Source of the DNA: Haemophilus parainfluenzae ATCC 33392
GTDB lineage: Bacteria > Pseudomonadota > Gammaproteobacteria > Enterobacterales > Pasteurellaceae
NCBI RefSeq assembly: GCF_031191205.1
Contig: NZ_CP133470.1
Coordinates: 689,501 to 753,500, forward strand
Length of the DNA: 64,000 bases
Direction: 5' to 3'
The notes under the pieces were generated by a model. It saw only the letters and a program-made list of their open reading frames with translations. It was not told where the DNA came from and ran no database searches. How positions within the stretch are numbered: position 1 is the stretch's first letter; each line of letters begins with the position of its first letter. The position numbers and the translations under genes are program-made. Of this stretch, positions 1 to 13,168 are shown one piece after another.

Positions 1-972
1 TAATTTATCCCCAAAAGCTAAAAATAATGGCTGTTCTAAAATAACTTCTGCCAAAGTGCGGTCATTTTTCATTGCATTTTTGCTTTCAAGCAAGGTAAGC
101 TTACCTGTCGTACGGCTTGCCGCATGATAAATGTGTACAGGCTGACTGTCTTTCAAATTTACTTCAGGTGTAATTTCAATGGTAATACGATCGGTTGGCT
201 CAAGCGGTTCTGAGGCTAACAACCAATCACCACGCTGCATTGGAATACGATCTAAATCAACGTTTAAATTGAGCGCTAAGCGTTGACCAGCCAAGCCTTT
301 TTCGCTCGGTTTATTCTGAGCATGAATATTTTTTACGCGAACCTTTTGTCCCGTAGAAAGGAAGAGTTCATCATCAATGGCCACCGTTCCCGCAAATGCA
401 GTCCCTGTTACCACTGTCCCCGCCCCTTTCACGCTAAAGACTCGGTCGATGGCGTAACGGAATGGTTTATCTATTTCAGCTAATTCAGGTAAATTGGCTA
501 AATAATCGCGTAACGAATCAATTCCTAAGCCTGTTTGTGCCGATGTAATAAAATAATGAGATTCAGCTAAGAATGGATAAGCCGTCTGAATTTGTGTTTT
601 TAATGCCTCAATTTGCTCATCTGTTGCTCGATCAGCCTTGGTAATCACCACCATGATTTCAGTAAATTGAAGCTGACGTAAAATCGCTAAGTGTTCTTTA
701 GTTTGTGCGGCAATCCCTTCATCGGCTGCAACAATAAGCATGGCATAATGCACACCACCAAGCCCGGCCAACATGTTGGCGAGAAACTTTTCATGGCCAG
801 GTACATCAATAAATCCAAGCACTTTCTCTTTTAAAGGCAAATAGGCATAGCCTAAATCAATGGTCATGCCACGTTTTTTTTCTTCCGGCAAATGGGCGGT
901 ATTCGTACCTGTCAGTGCTTTTAAAAGGGCTGTTTTACCATGATCGACGTGCCCTGATGTTACTATGATCAT
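1..972 (-). CDS. selB: Selenocysteine-specific translation elongation factor SelB (C-terminal part outside window)
   Basis: SelB is the GTPase that carries Sec-tRNA to UGA codons marked by a SECIS hairpin in formate dehydrogenase-type mRNAs. The visible 324 codons begin [20 protein letters not shown] and contain the G1 loop (GHVDHGKT), the DVPGHE G3 motif and a TKAD G4 motif, followed by the EF-Tu-like domains II and III. The C-terminal winged-helix domains that bind SECIS lie beyond base 1, so the gene is cut by the window edge and is not a pseudogene. The start ATG overlaps the selA stop (ATGA), indicating translational coupling in a selA-selB operon. An uptake signal lies in the coding sequence near base 54. 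Confidence 0.97.
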   Translation of the reverse strand, partial: MIIVTSGHVDHGKTALLKALTGTNTAHLPEEKKRGMTIDLGYAYLPLKEKVLGFIDVPGHEKFLANMLAGLGGVHYAMLIVAADEGIAAQTKEHLAILRQLQFTEIMVVITKADRATDEQIEALKTQIQTAYPFLAESHYFITSAQTGLGIDSLRDYLANLPELAEIDKPFRYAIDRVFSVKGAGTVVTGTAFAGTVAIDDELFLSTGQKVRVKNIHAQNKPSEKGLAGQRLALNLNVDLDRIPMQRGDWLLASEPLEPTDRITIEITPEVNLKDSQPVHIYHAASRTTGKLTLLESKNAMKNDRTLAEVILEQPLFLAFGDKL

Positions 973-2351
973 AATTTTTCCACCGTATCTAATAATGCTT
1001 TAAAGTCAGCCACGCTACGTAAATCTAACCAAATCTTTCCTTTTTCAACACGACCAATTATTGGTTGTTCTAACGCTTTGAATACTGTTAAAAGTGCGGT
1101 CAATTTTGCTTCTGTTTTTTCAGCAATCGTCACTGCAAAAGAAGGGATCGTCGCCATTGGTTGGGAACCACTCCCAATTTGAGCAAAACTTTCTTCAATC
1201 TCTACATGATAATCTTTTAAACGATTTGCTAAACAAGCTTTAAGTTGTTCCGCTTTTTCTTGTAATACATCCATTGACTGGGTAAGCAAATGCAAAGTTG
1301 GCAACGTTTCAGTAAGCTTTTCGGGCTGAAGATAAAGGCGCAATGTTGCCTCAAGTCCGGCTAAAATCACTTTATCGCAACGTAATACACGCTTTAATGG
1401 ATGAGCTTGTAACTGAGCAATCCACTCTTTTTTACCAACAATAATGCCAGCTTGTGTTCCGCCCAATAATTTATCACCCGAGAATGACACCAAGTTTACG
1501 CCTTGTGCAACTTTTTCTTGTACCGTTGGCTCATTTGGTAAATTATATTGGCTTAGATCAATCAATGCCCCACTACCCAGATCCGTAATAACAGGAATAT
1601 CAAATTCTCGCCCAAGATCAACCAACTCTTGTTCTGAAACCGAAGCAGTAAATCCACTAATATGATAGTTACTGCAATGTACTTTCATTAAGAAGGCGGT
1701 ATTTTCATTAATTGCTTGACGATAATCTTTCAAATGTGTGCGGTTTGTAGTTCCGACTTCAACCAGTTTACAGCCGGCTTGAGCCATAATGTCAGGGATG
1801 CGAAATGCGCCACCGATTTCAATTAACTCACCACGAGAAATAATCACTTCTTTATCTTTTGCAAAGGTGGCTAACATCAAGAGCACGGCTGCCGCATTAT
1901 TATTCACAATACATGCAGCTTCTGCACCTGTGAGTTGCGCAAGTAGTTCACTAATATAATTATCTCGATGACTGCGTTTGCCTTCTTCCAAATCATATTC
2001 CAGCGCAACGTTACCTTTCATCGCATGAAGTGCCGCTTGTTGTGCACTTTCAGCCCATAATGCTCGCCCTAAATTTGTATGTAATACCGTGCCCGTTAAG
2101 TTATGAACTGATTTAATCTGCACATGATTTTGTTGAGTTAATCGCTCTTGTAAATAATGCAATGTACTCGGATGATCGGCAAAAAAGTGCGGTAAGTTTT
2201 GGTGTTGTTTGATAAACTCGCGTCCTTCAGACAATAATTGGCGCAATTCACGTACAACGGCTGAATGACCAAATTCAGTTAAAAGCATTTCACCTTCTGG
2301 TGTTTTTAAAAATTTATCTACCGAAGGAAGTTGTTGAAAAAGTGCGGTCAT
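969..2351 (-). CDS. selA: L-seryl-tRNA(Sec) selenium transferase SelA
   Basis: SelA is a PLP enzyme that converts Ser-tRNA(Sec) to Sec-tRNA(Sec) with selenophosphate. At 460 residues it has the normal family length. The conserved [14 protein letters not shown] segment holds the lysine expected to bind PLP (about residue 295). The protein starts MTALFQQLP, and its first four codons are the complement of an uptake signal, so the DNA element forms the start of the gene. Its TGA stop overlaps the selB ATG. The selC tRNA starts 72 bases upstream on the opposite strand, so the selenocysteine machinery apart from selD is clustered here. Confidence 0.98.
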   Translation of the reverse strand: MTALFQQLPSVDKFLKTPEGEMLLTEFGHSAVVRELRQLLSEGREFIKQHQNLPHFFADHPSTLHYLQERLTQQNHVQIKSVHNLTGTVLHTNLGRALWAESAQQAALHAMKGNVALEYDLEEGKRSHRDNYISELLAQLTGAEAACIVNNNAAAVLLMLATFAKDKEVIISRGELIEIGGAFRIPDIMAQAGCKLVEVGTTNRTHLKDYRQAINENTAFLMKVHCSNYHISGFTASVSEQELVDLGREFDIPVITDLGSGALIDLSQYNLPNEPTVQEKVAQGVNLVSFSGDKLLGGTQAGIIVGKKEWIAQLQAHPLKRVLRCDKVILAGLEATLRLYLQPEKLTETLPTLHLLTQSMDVLQEKAEQLKACLANRLKDYHVEIEESFAQIGSGSQPMATIPSFAVTIAEKTEAKLTALLTVFKALEQPIIGRVEKGKIWLDLRSVADFKALLDTVEKL

Positions 2352-2423
2352 TTTTAATTCCTATTTCAAAATGGCGTTGAATTACGAACTAATTTACGCT
2401 AAAGTAACCGCAATTTCAATAAT

Positions 2424-2518
2424 GGAAGGTCGTCATCTCCGGTGAGGTGGCAGGACTTCAAATCCTGTTGGGGACGCCAGCGTTCCCGGGTGGGTTCAAC
2501 TCCCATGACCTTCCGCCA
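2424..2518 (+). tRNA. selC: tRNA-Sec (anticodon TCA)
   Basis: A 95-base tRNA including the encoded CCA. It begins GGAAGGTCGTC and ends GACCTTCCGCCA, which pair as an extended acceptor stem typical of tRNA-Sec. The anticodon TCA is at 2458-2460 in the loop CTTCAAA, and the long variable arm (GGGGACGCCAGCGTTCCC) follows. The sequence closely resembles Escherichia coli selC as I remember it. It is transcribed away from selA-selB. Predicted use is decoding of UGA in selenoproteins encoded elsewhere. Confidence 0.98.
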
Positions 2519-2609
2519 CACTTTTCTTCCTAACCAATATTCATCTTTTCTGAATATTCATATTTTTATTTTAAATTTCATTACAATTTTGCAATATTTC
2601 AGGTAAAGA

Positions 2610-2636
2610 AAAAGGCGTATCTTTCGATACGCCTTC
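2610..2636 (-). terminator. Rho-independent terminator of the str operon
   Basis: A perfect inverted repeat (AAGGCGTATC, loop TTTC, GATACGCCTT) lies 31 bases beyond the tuf stop. Read on the minus strand it is followed by a T-rich run (TTTTTCTTT). It is well placed to end the rpsL-rpsG-fusA-tuf transcript. Confidence 0.9.
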
Positions 2637-2666
2637 TTAATCTAACTGTTACAGTTAATACATCAA

Positions 2667-3863
<1,197 letters not shown>

Positions 3864-3916
3864 CTAGAAAATGCTCTATAAGCCATTCGACTTATAGAGC
3901 GGATTGTTACAAAAAA

Positions 3917-6019
3917 TTATTTTTTACGCGCTTCAATTACTGCAGCAGCAACACTTGTTGGCGCTTCAGCATATTTTAACGGTTCCATTGAGTATGATGC
4001 ACGACCTTGAGTTTGTGAACGTAAGTCTGTTGCATAACCGAACATTTCAGAAAGTGGAACTTCTGCATCGATTTTAACAACGAATTCGTTCGCTTCTTGA
4101 CCGTTAACCATAGCACGACGACGGCTTAAGTCACCGATTACATCACCCACATACTCAGGTGGAGTTTCTACTTCAACTTTCATGATTGGCTCAAGTAGAA
4201 CTGGGTTTGCTTTAGCGAACGCTGCTTTAAATGCTAAAGAAGCCGCTAATTTAAACGCTAATTCTGATGAGTCAACATCATGGTATGAACCGAAGTGTAA
4301 ACGTACACCAAGATCTACTACTGGGTAACCCGCTAATGGACCAGATTTAAGCTGTTCTTGGATACCTTTATCAACTGCAGGAATGTATTCACCAGGGATT
4401 ACACCACCTTTGATTTCGTTTACAAATTCGTAACCAGGACCTTCTGGATCTAATGGGTATAAGTCAATAACAACATGACCATATTGACCGCGACCACCAG
4501 ATTGTTTTGCGTGTTTACCTTCCACATCGTTAACACGAGTACGGATAGTTTCACGGTAAGATACTTGTGGTTTACCGATATTAGCTTCCACTTTGAACTC
4601 ACGTTTCATACGGTCAACGATGATGTCTAAGTGTAACTCACCCATACCAGAAATAATGGTTTCACCAGATTCTTCATCAGTGTGAACACGGAATGAAGGG
4701 TCTTCTTGAGCTAGACGACCTAACGCAAGACCCATTTTTTCTTGGTCAGCTTTAGTTTTAGGTTCTACTGCTACAGAGATTACTGGCTCTGGGAATTCCA
4801 TACGTTCAAGGATGATTGGTGCTTCGATTGCACATAATGTATCACCCGTAGTTACATCTTTTAAACCGATTGCTGCAGCGATATCGCCCGCACGAACTTC
4901 TTTGATTTCTTCACGTTTATTAGCGTGCATCTGTACGATACGACCAAAACGTTCACGTTTTTGACGTACAGAGTTTAATACTGTATCACCAGAGTTAATT
5001 ACACCTGAGTACACACGGAAGAAGGTTAAGTTACCTACGAATGGGTCAGTTGCAATTTTGAATGCTAATGAAGAGAACGGCTCATCATCGCTTGCGTGAC
5101 GTTCACCTTCAGTTTCATCTGGGTTGATACCTTTGATTGCTGGAATATCAGTTGGTGCTGGTAAGTATTCAACAACTGCATCAAGCATCGCTTGAACACC
5201 TTTGTTTTTGAATGCAGAACCACAAGTTACCAAGATGATTTCGTTTGCTAATACGCGTTGACGAAGACCTGCTTTGATTTCTTCTTCGCTTAAGTCTTCA
5301 CCACCAAGATATTTTTCCATTAATTCTTCAGTTGCTTCAGCTGCTGCATCAACAAGGTTTTGACGCCATTCTTCACACGCTGCTTGCATATCTGCCGGAA
5401 TATCTTCATAAGTGAAGGTCATACCTTGGTCAGCTTCGTTCCAGTTGATCGCTTTCATTTTGATCAAATCAACAACACCAGTGAAACTTTCTTCTGCACC
5501 GATTGGAAGTTGAAGAGGAACAGCATTCGCACCTAAACGAGTTTTAAGTTGTTCAACAACACGTAAGAAGTTAGCACCAGTACGGTCCATTTTGTTTACG
5601 AACGCAATACGTGGAACTTGATATTTGTTAGCTTGACGCCATACAGTTTCAGACTGAGGTTGAACACCACCAACTGCACAGTAAACCATTACCGCACCAT
5701 CAAGAACACGCATAGAACGTTCTACTTCAACAGTAAAGTCTACGTGTCCCGGGGTATCGATAACGTTGATACGGTGTTGTGGGAACTGTTGTGACATACC
5801 AGACCAGAATGCGGTAGTTGCCGCAGAGGTAATGGTAATACCACGCTCTTGTTCTTGTTCCATCCAGTCCATTGTTGCTGCACCATCGTGTACTTCACCA
5901 ATTTTGTGACTTACACCAGTGTAGAATAAGATACGTTCAGTGGTAGTAGTTTTACCAGCATCAATGTGCGCACTAATACCGATATTACGATATCTTTCAA
6001 TAGGGGTTGTACGAGCCAT
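3917..6019 (-). CDS. fusA: Translation elongation factor G
   Basis: EF-G is the GTPase that drives translocation and, with RRF, recycles ribosomes. At 700 residues it has the full bacterial length. G1 [15 protein letters not shown] is near residue 19, DTPGHVDF is G3 and NKMD is G4; the RGITI switch I motif is present. The C-terminal half carries the EF-G domain IV/V motifs, including GGRGQYGHV. It sits between rpsG and tuf in the usual str operon order. It is the housekeeping copy, with no sign of truncation or of a FusA2-type paralogue. Confidence 0.99.
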   Translation of the reverse strand: MARTTPIERYRNIGISAHIDAGKTTTTERILFYTGVSHKIGEVHDGAATMDWMEQEQERGITITSAATTAFWSGMSQQFPQHRINVIDTPGHVDFTVEVERSMRVLDGAVMVYCAVGGVQPQSETVWRQANKYQVPRIAFVNKMDRTGANFLRVVEQLKTRLGANAVPLQLPIGAEESFTGVVDLIKMKAINWNEADQGMTFTYEDIPADMQAACEEWRQNLVDAAAEATEELMEKYLGGEDLSEEEIKAGLRQRVLANEIILVTCGSAFKNKGVQAMLDAVVEYLPAPTDIPAIKGINPDETEGERHASDDEPFSSLAFKIATDPFVGNLTFFRVYSGVINSGDTVLNSVRQKRERFGRIVQMHANKREEIKEVRAGDIAAAIGLKDVTTGDTLCAIEAPIILERMEFPEPVISVAVEPKTKADQEKMGLALGRLAQEDPSFRVHTDEESGETIISGMGELHLDIIVDRMKREFKVEANIGKPQVSYRETIRTRVNDVEGKHAKQSGGRGQYGHVVIDLYPLDPEGPGYEFVNEIKGGVIPGEYIPAVDKGIQEQLKSGPLAGYPVVDLGVRLHFGSYHDVDSSELAFKLAASLAFKAAFAKANPVLLEPIMKVEVETPPEYVGDVIGDLSRRRAMVNGQEANEFVVKIDAEVPLSEMFGYATDLRSQTQGRASYSMEPLKYAEAPTSVAAAVIEARKK

Positions 6020-6103
6020 TATTATAACCTTGTTAAGTTTAATATCTGTTTATATAAGGGTAAGGCTTCATCGAGGATGAAGCCCTTAAATTTTAAAAGC
6101 GTA

Positions 6104-6637
<534 letters not shown>

Positions 6638-6720
6638 TTAAAGTGAGCTAATGTGATACTGGAGTTTCTGATTTAAATTTTTACTAATTTAGACGTTTGG
6701 CCTTACTTAACGGAGTTCCA

Positions 6721-7110
<390 letters not shown>

Positions 7111-7186
7111 TTAAATGTTATTCATAATAGAATGTTTGTTACAAAATCCATCTCTCCATCCAATAGACAGAAGAAATAGACGCTGA

Positions 7187-7215
7187 ATTTTAATGGTTTC
7201 GCCTAACATTGTCAA
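7187..7215 (-). promoter_or_regulatory. Sigma-70 promoter of the str operon
   Basis: On the minus strand there is a perfect -35 TTGACA (bases 7210-7215), a 17-base spacer and a -10 TAAAAT (7187-7192), about 90 bases before the rpsL ATG. Position and near-consensus match suit a highly expressed ribosomal operon. It is predicted from sequence only. Confidence 0.75.
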
Positions 7216-7353
7216 TATTTAAACAGAAATAGGATCGCAAAGGATCGCTTAGCAAAAAATTCAGATAAAACAGAACGCACTTTGCCAAATCAATTGCCTG
7301 TCTATGATGAGGGTTTTATAATTTCAAACAGAATTATTTTGTTGGCAATCATT

Positions 7354-8739
7354 ATGTTACGTTCATTTATTTTTCACTTACGTTATTTCTATCACAAAAA
7401 GCTTCGACAAACGCATCGTATCTCTCATAAAACACTCGAGTTTGTATGTTTACTGATTGGAGCGACGTTTGTTGCCCTCTTTTCCTTTGGATTTGCCAAG
7501 CTAGCCGATATTGGACTTGAATTTAATGCCTATTGGTCTGCTAAATACCCTCTCACCGTTTGGATCGTTTTACCGCTTGGTCTTGCTTTTCTCACCTGGT
7601 TTACCGCTAAATACACGCCTTATGTTGGCGGCAGCGGTATTCCACAAGTGATTGCCTCCATTAATCTTCCTTACAATGGCTATAAAACGAAACTGGTTAA
7701 ATTTCGCCAAACCATTTGGAAAATTCCACTTACTTTCTTTGCAATGGTTATCGGTGCGTCTGTTGGCCGTGAAGGCCCTTCTGTTCAAGTGGGTGCTGCA
7801 GTCATGCTCGCTTGGGGAAATTTCTGTCGTAAATATAACTTTGCTTTCCGTGGCTTAAGTACGAATGAACTTATCGCAACGGGTGCTGCAGGCGGTCTTG
7901 CCGCCGCATTTAATGCGCCTTTAGCTGGGGTAATTTTTGCCATCGAAGAACTTGGTCGAGGCGTGATGTTACGCTGGGAGCGACGCGTATTGCTCGGTGT
8001 ATTAGCGGCTGGTTTTATTTTAGTAGCGATTCAAGGCAATAGCCCTTACTTTCCTGCCTATAAAGGTGCAACAGCTATTCCCTATTTATATCTTTGGCTT
8101 GCTATTTGTGGCGTAATTTGTGGCGTACTGGGTGGTATATTTGGGCGACTCCTTGCAAAAGGATTAGCGGGACTCTCTCCACTCAAATGGCGTGATTGGA
8201 TTCGCAAACACCCTATTTACATTGCTTTATTGCTCGGTTTAATACTTGCCGCGATAGGGACCTACAGCGAAGGGCAAACCTATGGAACAGGTTATGATGT
8301 TGTCGCAAGAGCATTAGAAGGACAACTCGTTTCGCCTGAAGTGGGGATACTAAAACTCTTCGCAACGGTTACGACTTATTGGAATGGCATTGCGGGTGGG
8401 ATTTTTACCCCATCTCTCACCACCGGTGCTGGTATCGGCACTATGTTATGGGAAATCAGCAACGGCATGGTCGATCAACGTTTCTTGGTCATTTTATGTA
8501 TGGCCGCCTTCTTAGCTGGCGGCACACAATCTCCTGTGACCGCCAGCGTAGTGGTGATGGAAATGACAGGGGCTCAACCTGTGCTGATTTGGCTCTTGAT
8601 TTCCAGTATCATTGCCTCCATAATTTCGCGCCAATTTAGTCCGAAACCTTTTTACCACTTTGCGGCTGGACGTTTCCGTCAACGAATGCAGGAACAACAA
8701 GCAGAAGATCTTCGCCGTAACGAGATTCAAGAGAAATAA
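7354..8739 (+). CDS. ClC-family chloride channel / H+-Cl- exchanger
   Basis: An inner-membrane ClC protein of 461 residues with the three signature loops that form the anion path: GGSGIPQ near residue 92, GREGPSVQ near 138 and GGIFTPSL near 348. The glutamate in GREGP is the gating glutamate kept in proton-coupled exchangers. There are many hydrophobic segments and a charged C-terminal tail rich in Q and E. I prefer the ATG at 7354; an upstream in-frame TTG at 7282 would add 24 residues without family support, although neither start has a good ribosome binding site. dusA begins four bases after the stop, suggesting cotranscription. Confidence 0.9.
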   Translation: MLRSFIFHLRYFYHKKLRQTHRISHKTLEFVCLLIGATFVALFSFGFAKLADIGLEFNAYWSAKYPLTVWIVLPLGLAFLTWFTAKYTPYVGGSGIPQVIASINLPYNGYKTKLVKFRQTIWKIPLTFFAMVIGASVGREGPSVQVGAAVMLAWGNFCRKYNFAFRGLSTNELIATGAAGGLAAAFNAPLAGVIFAIEELGRGVMLRWERRVLLGVLAAGFILVAIQGNSPYFPAYKGATAIPYLYLWLAICGVICGVLGGIFGRLLAKGLAGLSPLKWRDWIRKHPIYIALLLGLILAAIGTYSEGQTYGTGYDVVARALEGQLVSPEVGILKLFATVTTYWNGIAGGIFTPSLTTGAGIGTMLWEISNGMVDQRFLVILCMAAFLAGGTQSPVTASVVVMEMTGAQPVLIWLLISSIIASIISRQFSPKPFYHFAAGRFRQRMQEQQAEDLRRNEIQEK

Positions 8740-8742
8740 AAA

Positions 8743-9729
8743 ATGTCAGAAAACCAACCGCACTTTTATCGTGGCCGCTTTTCCGTTGCGCCAATGCTAG
8801 ATTGGACGACTCGCCATTGTCGCTATTTTCATCGTCAATTTAGTAAAAATGCGTTGCTTTATACTGAAATGGTCACAGCTCCCGCCATTATTCATGCGAA
8901 ATACGATCATTTAGATTTTGATTTGCAAGAAAACCCGGTTGCCTTACAACTTGGCGGAAGCGACCCCGCACAGCTAAAACATTGTGCCAAATTAGCCGAA
9001 GAACGAGGCTATCATGAAATCAATCTGAATGTCGGCTGCCCTTCCGATCGCGTGCAAAACGGCATGTTTGGGGCATGTTTAATGGCAAAAGCCGATTTAG
9101 TAGCAGAATGTATTGCTGAAATGCAACGTGTCGTGAATATTCCTGTCACTGTGAAAACCCGCATTGGCATTGATGATTTGGATAGCTATCAATTTCTCTG
9201 CGACTTTATCAAAAAAGTTCATCATGCAGGTTGCCAAGAATTTATTGTTCACGCACGAAAAGCCTGGCTTTCAGGATTAAGCCCAAAAGAGAATCGCGAG
9301 ATTCCCCCTTTGGATTATGATCGCGTTTATCAATTAAAGAAAGACTTCCCGCAGTTGACCATTGCAATTAATGGCGGCATTAAAACCATCGAAGAAATGA
9401 AACATCATTTGCAATTTGTGGATGGCGTGATGGTTGGGCGTGAGGCTTATCAAAATCCATCGTTGCTAGGCTATGTTGATCAAATGCTTTTTGATGCTAA
9501 TGCGGATATCGTCACACCAAAACAAGCGGTGGAAGCCATGTTCCCTTATATTGAAAAACAACTGAGCCAAGGCGTTTATTTAAATCATATCGTTCGACAT
9601 ATGCTCGGTGCATTTCAAAACTGCAAAGGGGCAAGACAATGGCGACGCTATCTAAGTGAAAATGCCTTTAAACAAGGCGCGGGCATTGAAGTGGTTGAAA
9701 CGGCATTAAGCTTTGTGGAAACCAATTAA
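8743..9729 (+). CDS. dusA: tRNA-dihydrouridine synthase A
   Basis: An FMN enzyme that reduces uridines in the tRNA D-loop (U20/U20a in E. coli). At 328 residues it has the DusA opening [10 protein letters not shown], the block LQLGGSDP, and [12 protein letters not shown] with the catalytic cysteine (about residue 102). The extended [13 protein letters not shown] match distinguishes DusA from DusB and DusC. It follows the ClC gene by three bases and is followed by a paired uptake-signal hairpin that probably terminates both. Confidence 0.96.
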   Translation: MSENQPHFYRGRFSVAPMLDWTTRHCRYFHRQFSKNALLYTEMVTAPAIIHAKYDHLDFDLQENPVALQLGGSDPAQLKHCAKLAEERGYHEINLNVGCPSDRVQNGMFGACLMAKADLVAECIAEMQRVVNIPVTVKTRIGIDDLDSYQFLCDFIKKVHHAGCQEFIVHARKAWLSGLSPKENREIPPLDYDRVYQLKKDFPQLTIAINGGIKTIEEMKHHLQFVDGVMVGREAYQNPSLLGYVDQMLFDANADIVTPKQAVEAMFPYIEKQLSQGVYLNHIVRHMLGAFQNCKGARQWRRYLSENAFKQGAGIEVVETALSFVETN

Positions 9730-9742
9730 ATCTATAAAATGT

Positions 9743-9787
9743 AAAGTGCGGTCAGAATTTAACAGATTTTCTGACCGCACTTTTTTT
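9743..9787. terminator. Paired uptake-signal hairpin between dusA and ribB
   Basis: Two uptake signals in inverse orientation form 15-base perfect arms (AAAGTGCGGTCAGAA and TTCTGACCGCACTTT), followed by a T run on the plus strand. The genes converge here (dusA plus, ribB minus), so it may act in both directions. Use of such pairs as terminators is well known in Haemophilus. Confidence 0.88.
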
Positions 9788-9799
9788 CTGAGTATTTAA

Positions 9800-10447
9800 T
9801 TAGCAATGATGTTTTTGACGATACGCCACTAAATCTTCAATTGTTAACACTACATAACCAAATTTTTTCGCAAATTCGATAATTTCTGGTGCGCGAGCCA
9901 TAGTGCCATCATCATTCGTAATTTCACAAATCACCCCTGCCGGTTTAAAACCACTTAAACGCGCTAAATCAACTGAGGCTTCAGTATGACCGCGACGCGT
10001 TAAAACACCACCTTCTGCGGCACGTAATGGGAAAACATGTCCTGGACGGTGAAGATCTGTCGGTTTCGCCTGATCTGCAATCGCCGCTTTGATTGTGGTG
10101 ACACGATCTTGTGCCGATACACCTGTTGACACACCTTCTGCCGCTTCAATCGTCACGGTAAACGCGGTTTTATTCACGCTATTGTTATGCTCAACCATAG
10201 GTGGCAAATCAAGCTGTTTACATTGTTCATCGGTGATACATAAACACACGATACCGCTACCATAACGAATAAGTTTTGCCATTTGTTCTGGGGTAATGGT
10301 TTCTGCAGGGAAAATTAAATCGCCTTCATTTTCGCGATCTTCATCATCCAGTACCAATACGCCATTGCCTTGTTTGCATGCATTCAATGCGTTAATCACC
10401 CGTTCTTCTCCGGTCGCACCAAATGCAGATAAAATTGACTGATTCAT
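9800..10447 (-). CDS. ribB: 3,4-dihydroxy-2-butanone 4-phosphate synthase
   Basis: RibB makes the four-carbon precursor of riboflavin from ribulose 5-phosphate. The 215-residue protein starts [17 protein letters not shown] and has the catalytic acidic loop [13 protein letters not shown] and the [16 protein letters not shown] block. The start is placed 28 codons inside the longest frame because an AAGGAAATT ribosome binding site precedes it and the protein then has family length with no RibA fusion. An FMN riboswitch lies upstream, so end-product control is expected. Confidence 0.97.
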   Translation of the reverse strand: MNQSILSAFGATGEERVINALNACKQGNGVLVLDDEDRENEGDLIFPAETITPEQMAKLIRYGSGIVCLCITDEQCKQLDLPPMVEHNNSVNKTAFTVTIEAAEGVSTGVSAQDRVTTIKAAIADQAKPTDLHRPGHVFPLRAAEGGVLTRRGHTEASVDLARLSGFKPAGVICEITNDDGTMARAPEIIEFAKKFGYVVLTIEDLVAYRQKHHC

Positions 10448-10512
10448 CGTAATTTCCTTTGTTGTTACGTTAAAATTAACCAGAATCAGGGCTGAGAAAT
10501 GCAAATAAATAG

Positions 10513-10537
10513 GACGGAATTGGGAACCCAATCCGTT
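10513..10537 (-). promoter_or_regulatory. Hairpin downstream of the FMN aptamer, probable expression platform
   Basis: Just past the aptamer in the transcript direction, CGGATTGGG and CCCAATTCCG form a hairpin with one bulged A. It is followed by TCCTATTTATTT, a weak U-rich run, so it could be an attenuator responding to FMN. The ribB start is about 65 bases further on. The mechanism (termination or a change in translation) is inferred. Confidence 0.55.
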
Positions 10538-10538
10538 T

Positions 10539-10709
10539 TATTCTCTTTCATCCAGACTATACTGTCGGCTTTGGAATTTCACCAAATCTGCTAACCTTAA
10601 AAGGACAAAGCGAAACAATTTTGTAAAAACTTAATCAAAATTGACCGCGCTTTTAAGTGCTCGTGGGCTGTCACCACCGGTAGGGAATTTCACCCTGCCC
10701 TGAGAATGC
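10539..10709 (-). promoter_or_regulatory. FMN riboswitch (RFN element) upstream of ribB
   Basis: On the minus strand the conserved RFN segments appear in order: ATTCTCAGGGCAGGGTGAAA, then CCCTACCGGTGGTGACAGCCC, then GCAGATTTGGTGAAATTCC and GCCGACAGTATAGTCTGGAT, ending in AAAGAGAAT, which pairs with the first segment to close P1. The aptamer binds FMN and turns riboflavin genes off. The region between the conserved blocks is expanded and contains a near-match to the uptake signal. Confidence 0.96.
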
Positions 10710-10793
10710 AGGCTGTAGTATAACGCAAAATGTCGCGGTAAAAAATCATTCAATGAAAAATGTTTTTATTTGCACAAAGATTGCATAAAATAG

Positions 10794-11948
<1,155 letters not shown>

Positions 11949-11949
11949 C

Positions 11950-12630
11950 ATGATTTTATTCGCAGGCGATCCGCACGGAAGTTATGAACATCTTTATCCT
12001 TTCGTGCAAGAAAATGACAACGTTGCCCTGATTATTTTGGGCGACTTGCAACTTTCTTCGCCTGATGAATTAGATAAACTCGCACAACATTGTGATATTT
12101 GGTTTATTCACGGTAATCATGACAGCAAAACTGTCGCCGCATTTGAGGCGATTTGGGGTACACATTGGAAATCGCGTAATTTGCATAATCGTGTTGTTGA
12201 AATCCAAGGTCAACGCATTGCCGGCTTAGGTGGCGTATTCCGAGGACAAATCTGGATGCCCCCCAATAAGCCGATGTATTTTGACCCTATCCACTATTGC
12301 CAATATAGCCCGCAAGAAAAAATTTGGCGTGGCGGTGTACCATTACGTCATCGCACGTCTATTTTCCCTTCTGATATCGAAGCCATTGAAAATGAACAAG
12401 CCGATATTTTAATTTGCCATGAAGCGCCTAAACCCCATCCAATGGGATTTCGTGTGATTAATCAACTCGCAGAAAAATTAGGGGTAAGACACGTTTTCCA
12501 TGGCCATCATCATGACAATGTCGAGTACAAGACAAATTTCCCTTATAAAATCACGAATGTCGGTTTTAGAAGTGTTACTGATGCACACGGAAATTATTTA
12601 TTAAAAACTATTGATGATCGAGAAAAATAA
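11950..12630 (+). CDS. Calcineurin-like metallophosphoesterase family protein
   Basis: A 226-residue cytoplasmic protein with metal-binding motifs of the calcineurin-like phosphoesterase fold in order: GDPHG near the N-terminus, GDLQ, GNHD and a C-terminal GHHHD. No signal peptide is visible. It starts one base after nadR, so it is probably cotranscribed with NAD salvage. That suggests a nucleotide or NAD-related phosphodiester substrate, but this is only a guess from position. Specific substrate unknown. Confidence 0.85.
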   Translation: MILFAGDPHGSYEHLYPFVQENDNVALIILGDLQLSSPDELDKLAQHCDIWFIHGNHDSKTVAAFEAIWGTHWKSRNLHNRVVEIQGQRIAGLGGVFRGQIWMPPNKPMYFDPIHYCQYSPQEKIWRGGVPLRHRTSIFPSDIEAIENEQADILICHEAPKPHPMGFRVINQLAEKLGVRHVFHGHHHDNVEYKTNFPYKITNVGFRSVTDAHGNYLLKTIDDREK

Positions 12631-12683
12631 CTGAGTTAGTTGTTAATTGTTTTTAATAAAAAGAAAAGTTTGAAGAGAGAAGA

Positions 12684-12760
12684 TGGCGCACCCGAAAGGA
12701 TTCGAACCTTTGACCGCTCGGTTCGTAGCCGAGTACTCTATCCAGCTGAGCTACGGGTGC
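12684..12760 (-). tRNA. tRNA-Arg (anticodon ACG), copy 2
   Basis: A 77-base tRNA with encoded CCA, starting GCACCCGTAGCTCAGCTGG on the minus strand. The anticodon loop reads CTACGAA. It is the last of three tRNA genes in transcription order. It differs from its neighbour by a base-pair exchange in the T stem. Confidence 0.97.
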
Positions 12761-12813
12761 GTAGTGATGTTTTATTATTCCTGACCATTTTAACTGATAG
12801 AGTCGATTTAAAA

Positions 12814-12890
12814 TGGCGCACCCGAGAGGATTCGAACCTCTGACCGCTCGGTTCGTAGCCGAGTACTCTATCCAGCTGAGCTACGGGTGC
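12814..12890 (-). tRNA. tRNA-Arg (anticodon ACG), copy 1
   Basis: A 77-base tRNA with encoded CCA and anticodon ACG, almost identical to the copy at 12684. The T stem reads GAGG/CCTC here where the other copy has AAGG/CCTT. The 53-base spacer between the copies is not conserved, so the duplication is not recent or the spacer has since diverged. Confidence 0.97.
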
Positions 12891-12914
12891 AGAATAAATA
12901 AAACTAACAACAAA

Positions 12915-13008
12915 TGGCGGTGAGAGAGGGATTCGAACCCTCGATGGAGTTTTTGACCCCATACTCCCTTAGCAGGGGAGCGCCTTCAGCCTACTCGGCC
13001 ATCTCACC
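12915..13008 (-). tRNA. tRNA-Ser (anticodon GCT)
   Basis: A tRNA with a long variable arm and encoded CCA. On the minus strand it starts GGTGAGATGGCCGAGTAGG, and the anticodon stem-loop CTCCCCTGCTAAGGGAG gives GCT. It is the first gene of a Ser-Arg-Arg cluster that is probably processed from one transcript. No genes other than the three tRNAs were seen between 12631 and 13168. Confidence 0.97.
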
Positions 13009-13111
13009 ACATTCGGTGTGTGGGCGGTATAATACGTTTTTTTGAAAATATGTCAAATCATTTTTTGAAAAAGCGATGTTGGTTGCTTGATTTATCTACA
13101 TTTTGCATAAA

Positions 13112-13155
13112 TAAAGTGCGGTTGAAAAAACAAATAAATTTCTCACCGTACTTTA
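13112..13155 (-). terminator. Imperfect uptake-signal hairpin after rep
   Basis: TAAAGTGCGGT is paired at a distance with ACCGTACTTTA, which differs from a perfect uptake signal by one base in its core. It lies 14 bases beyond the rep stop on the minus strand and probably terminates the waaA-coaD-rep operon, although the loop is long (about 22 bases). Confidence 0.55.
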
Positions 13156-13168
13156 ATTTTTATCATCT

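Noticed and set aside
7282..7353. Upstream TTG start for the ClC protein
   Set aside because: The 24 added residues show no family similarity or binding site; the ATG at 7354 begins the usual cytoplasmic N-terminus.
12640..12962. Open frames across the tRNA cluster on both strands
   Set aside because: They translate the tRNA genes themselves (a known source of false proteins) and have no gene-like context.
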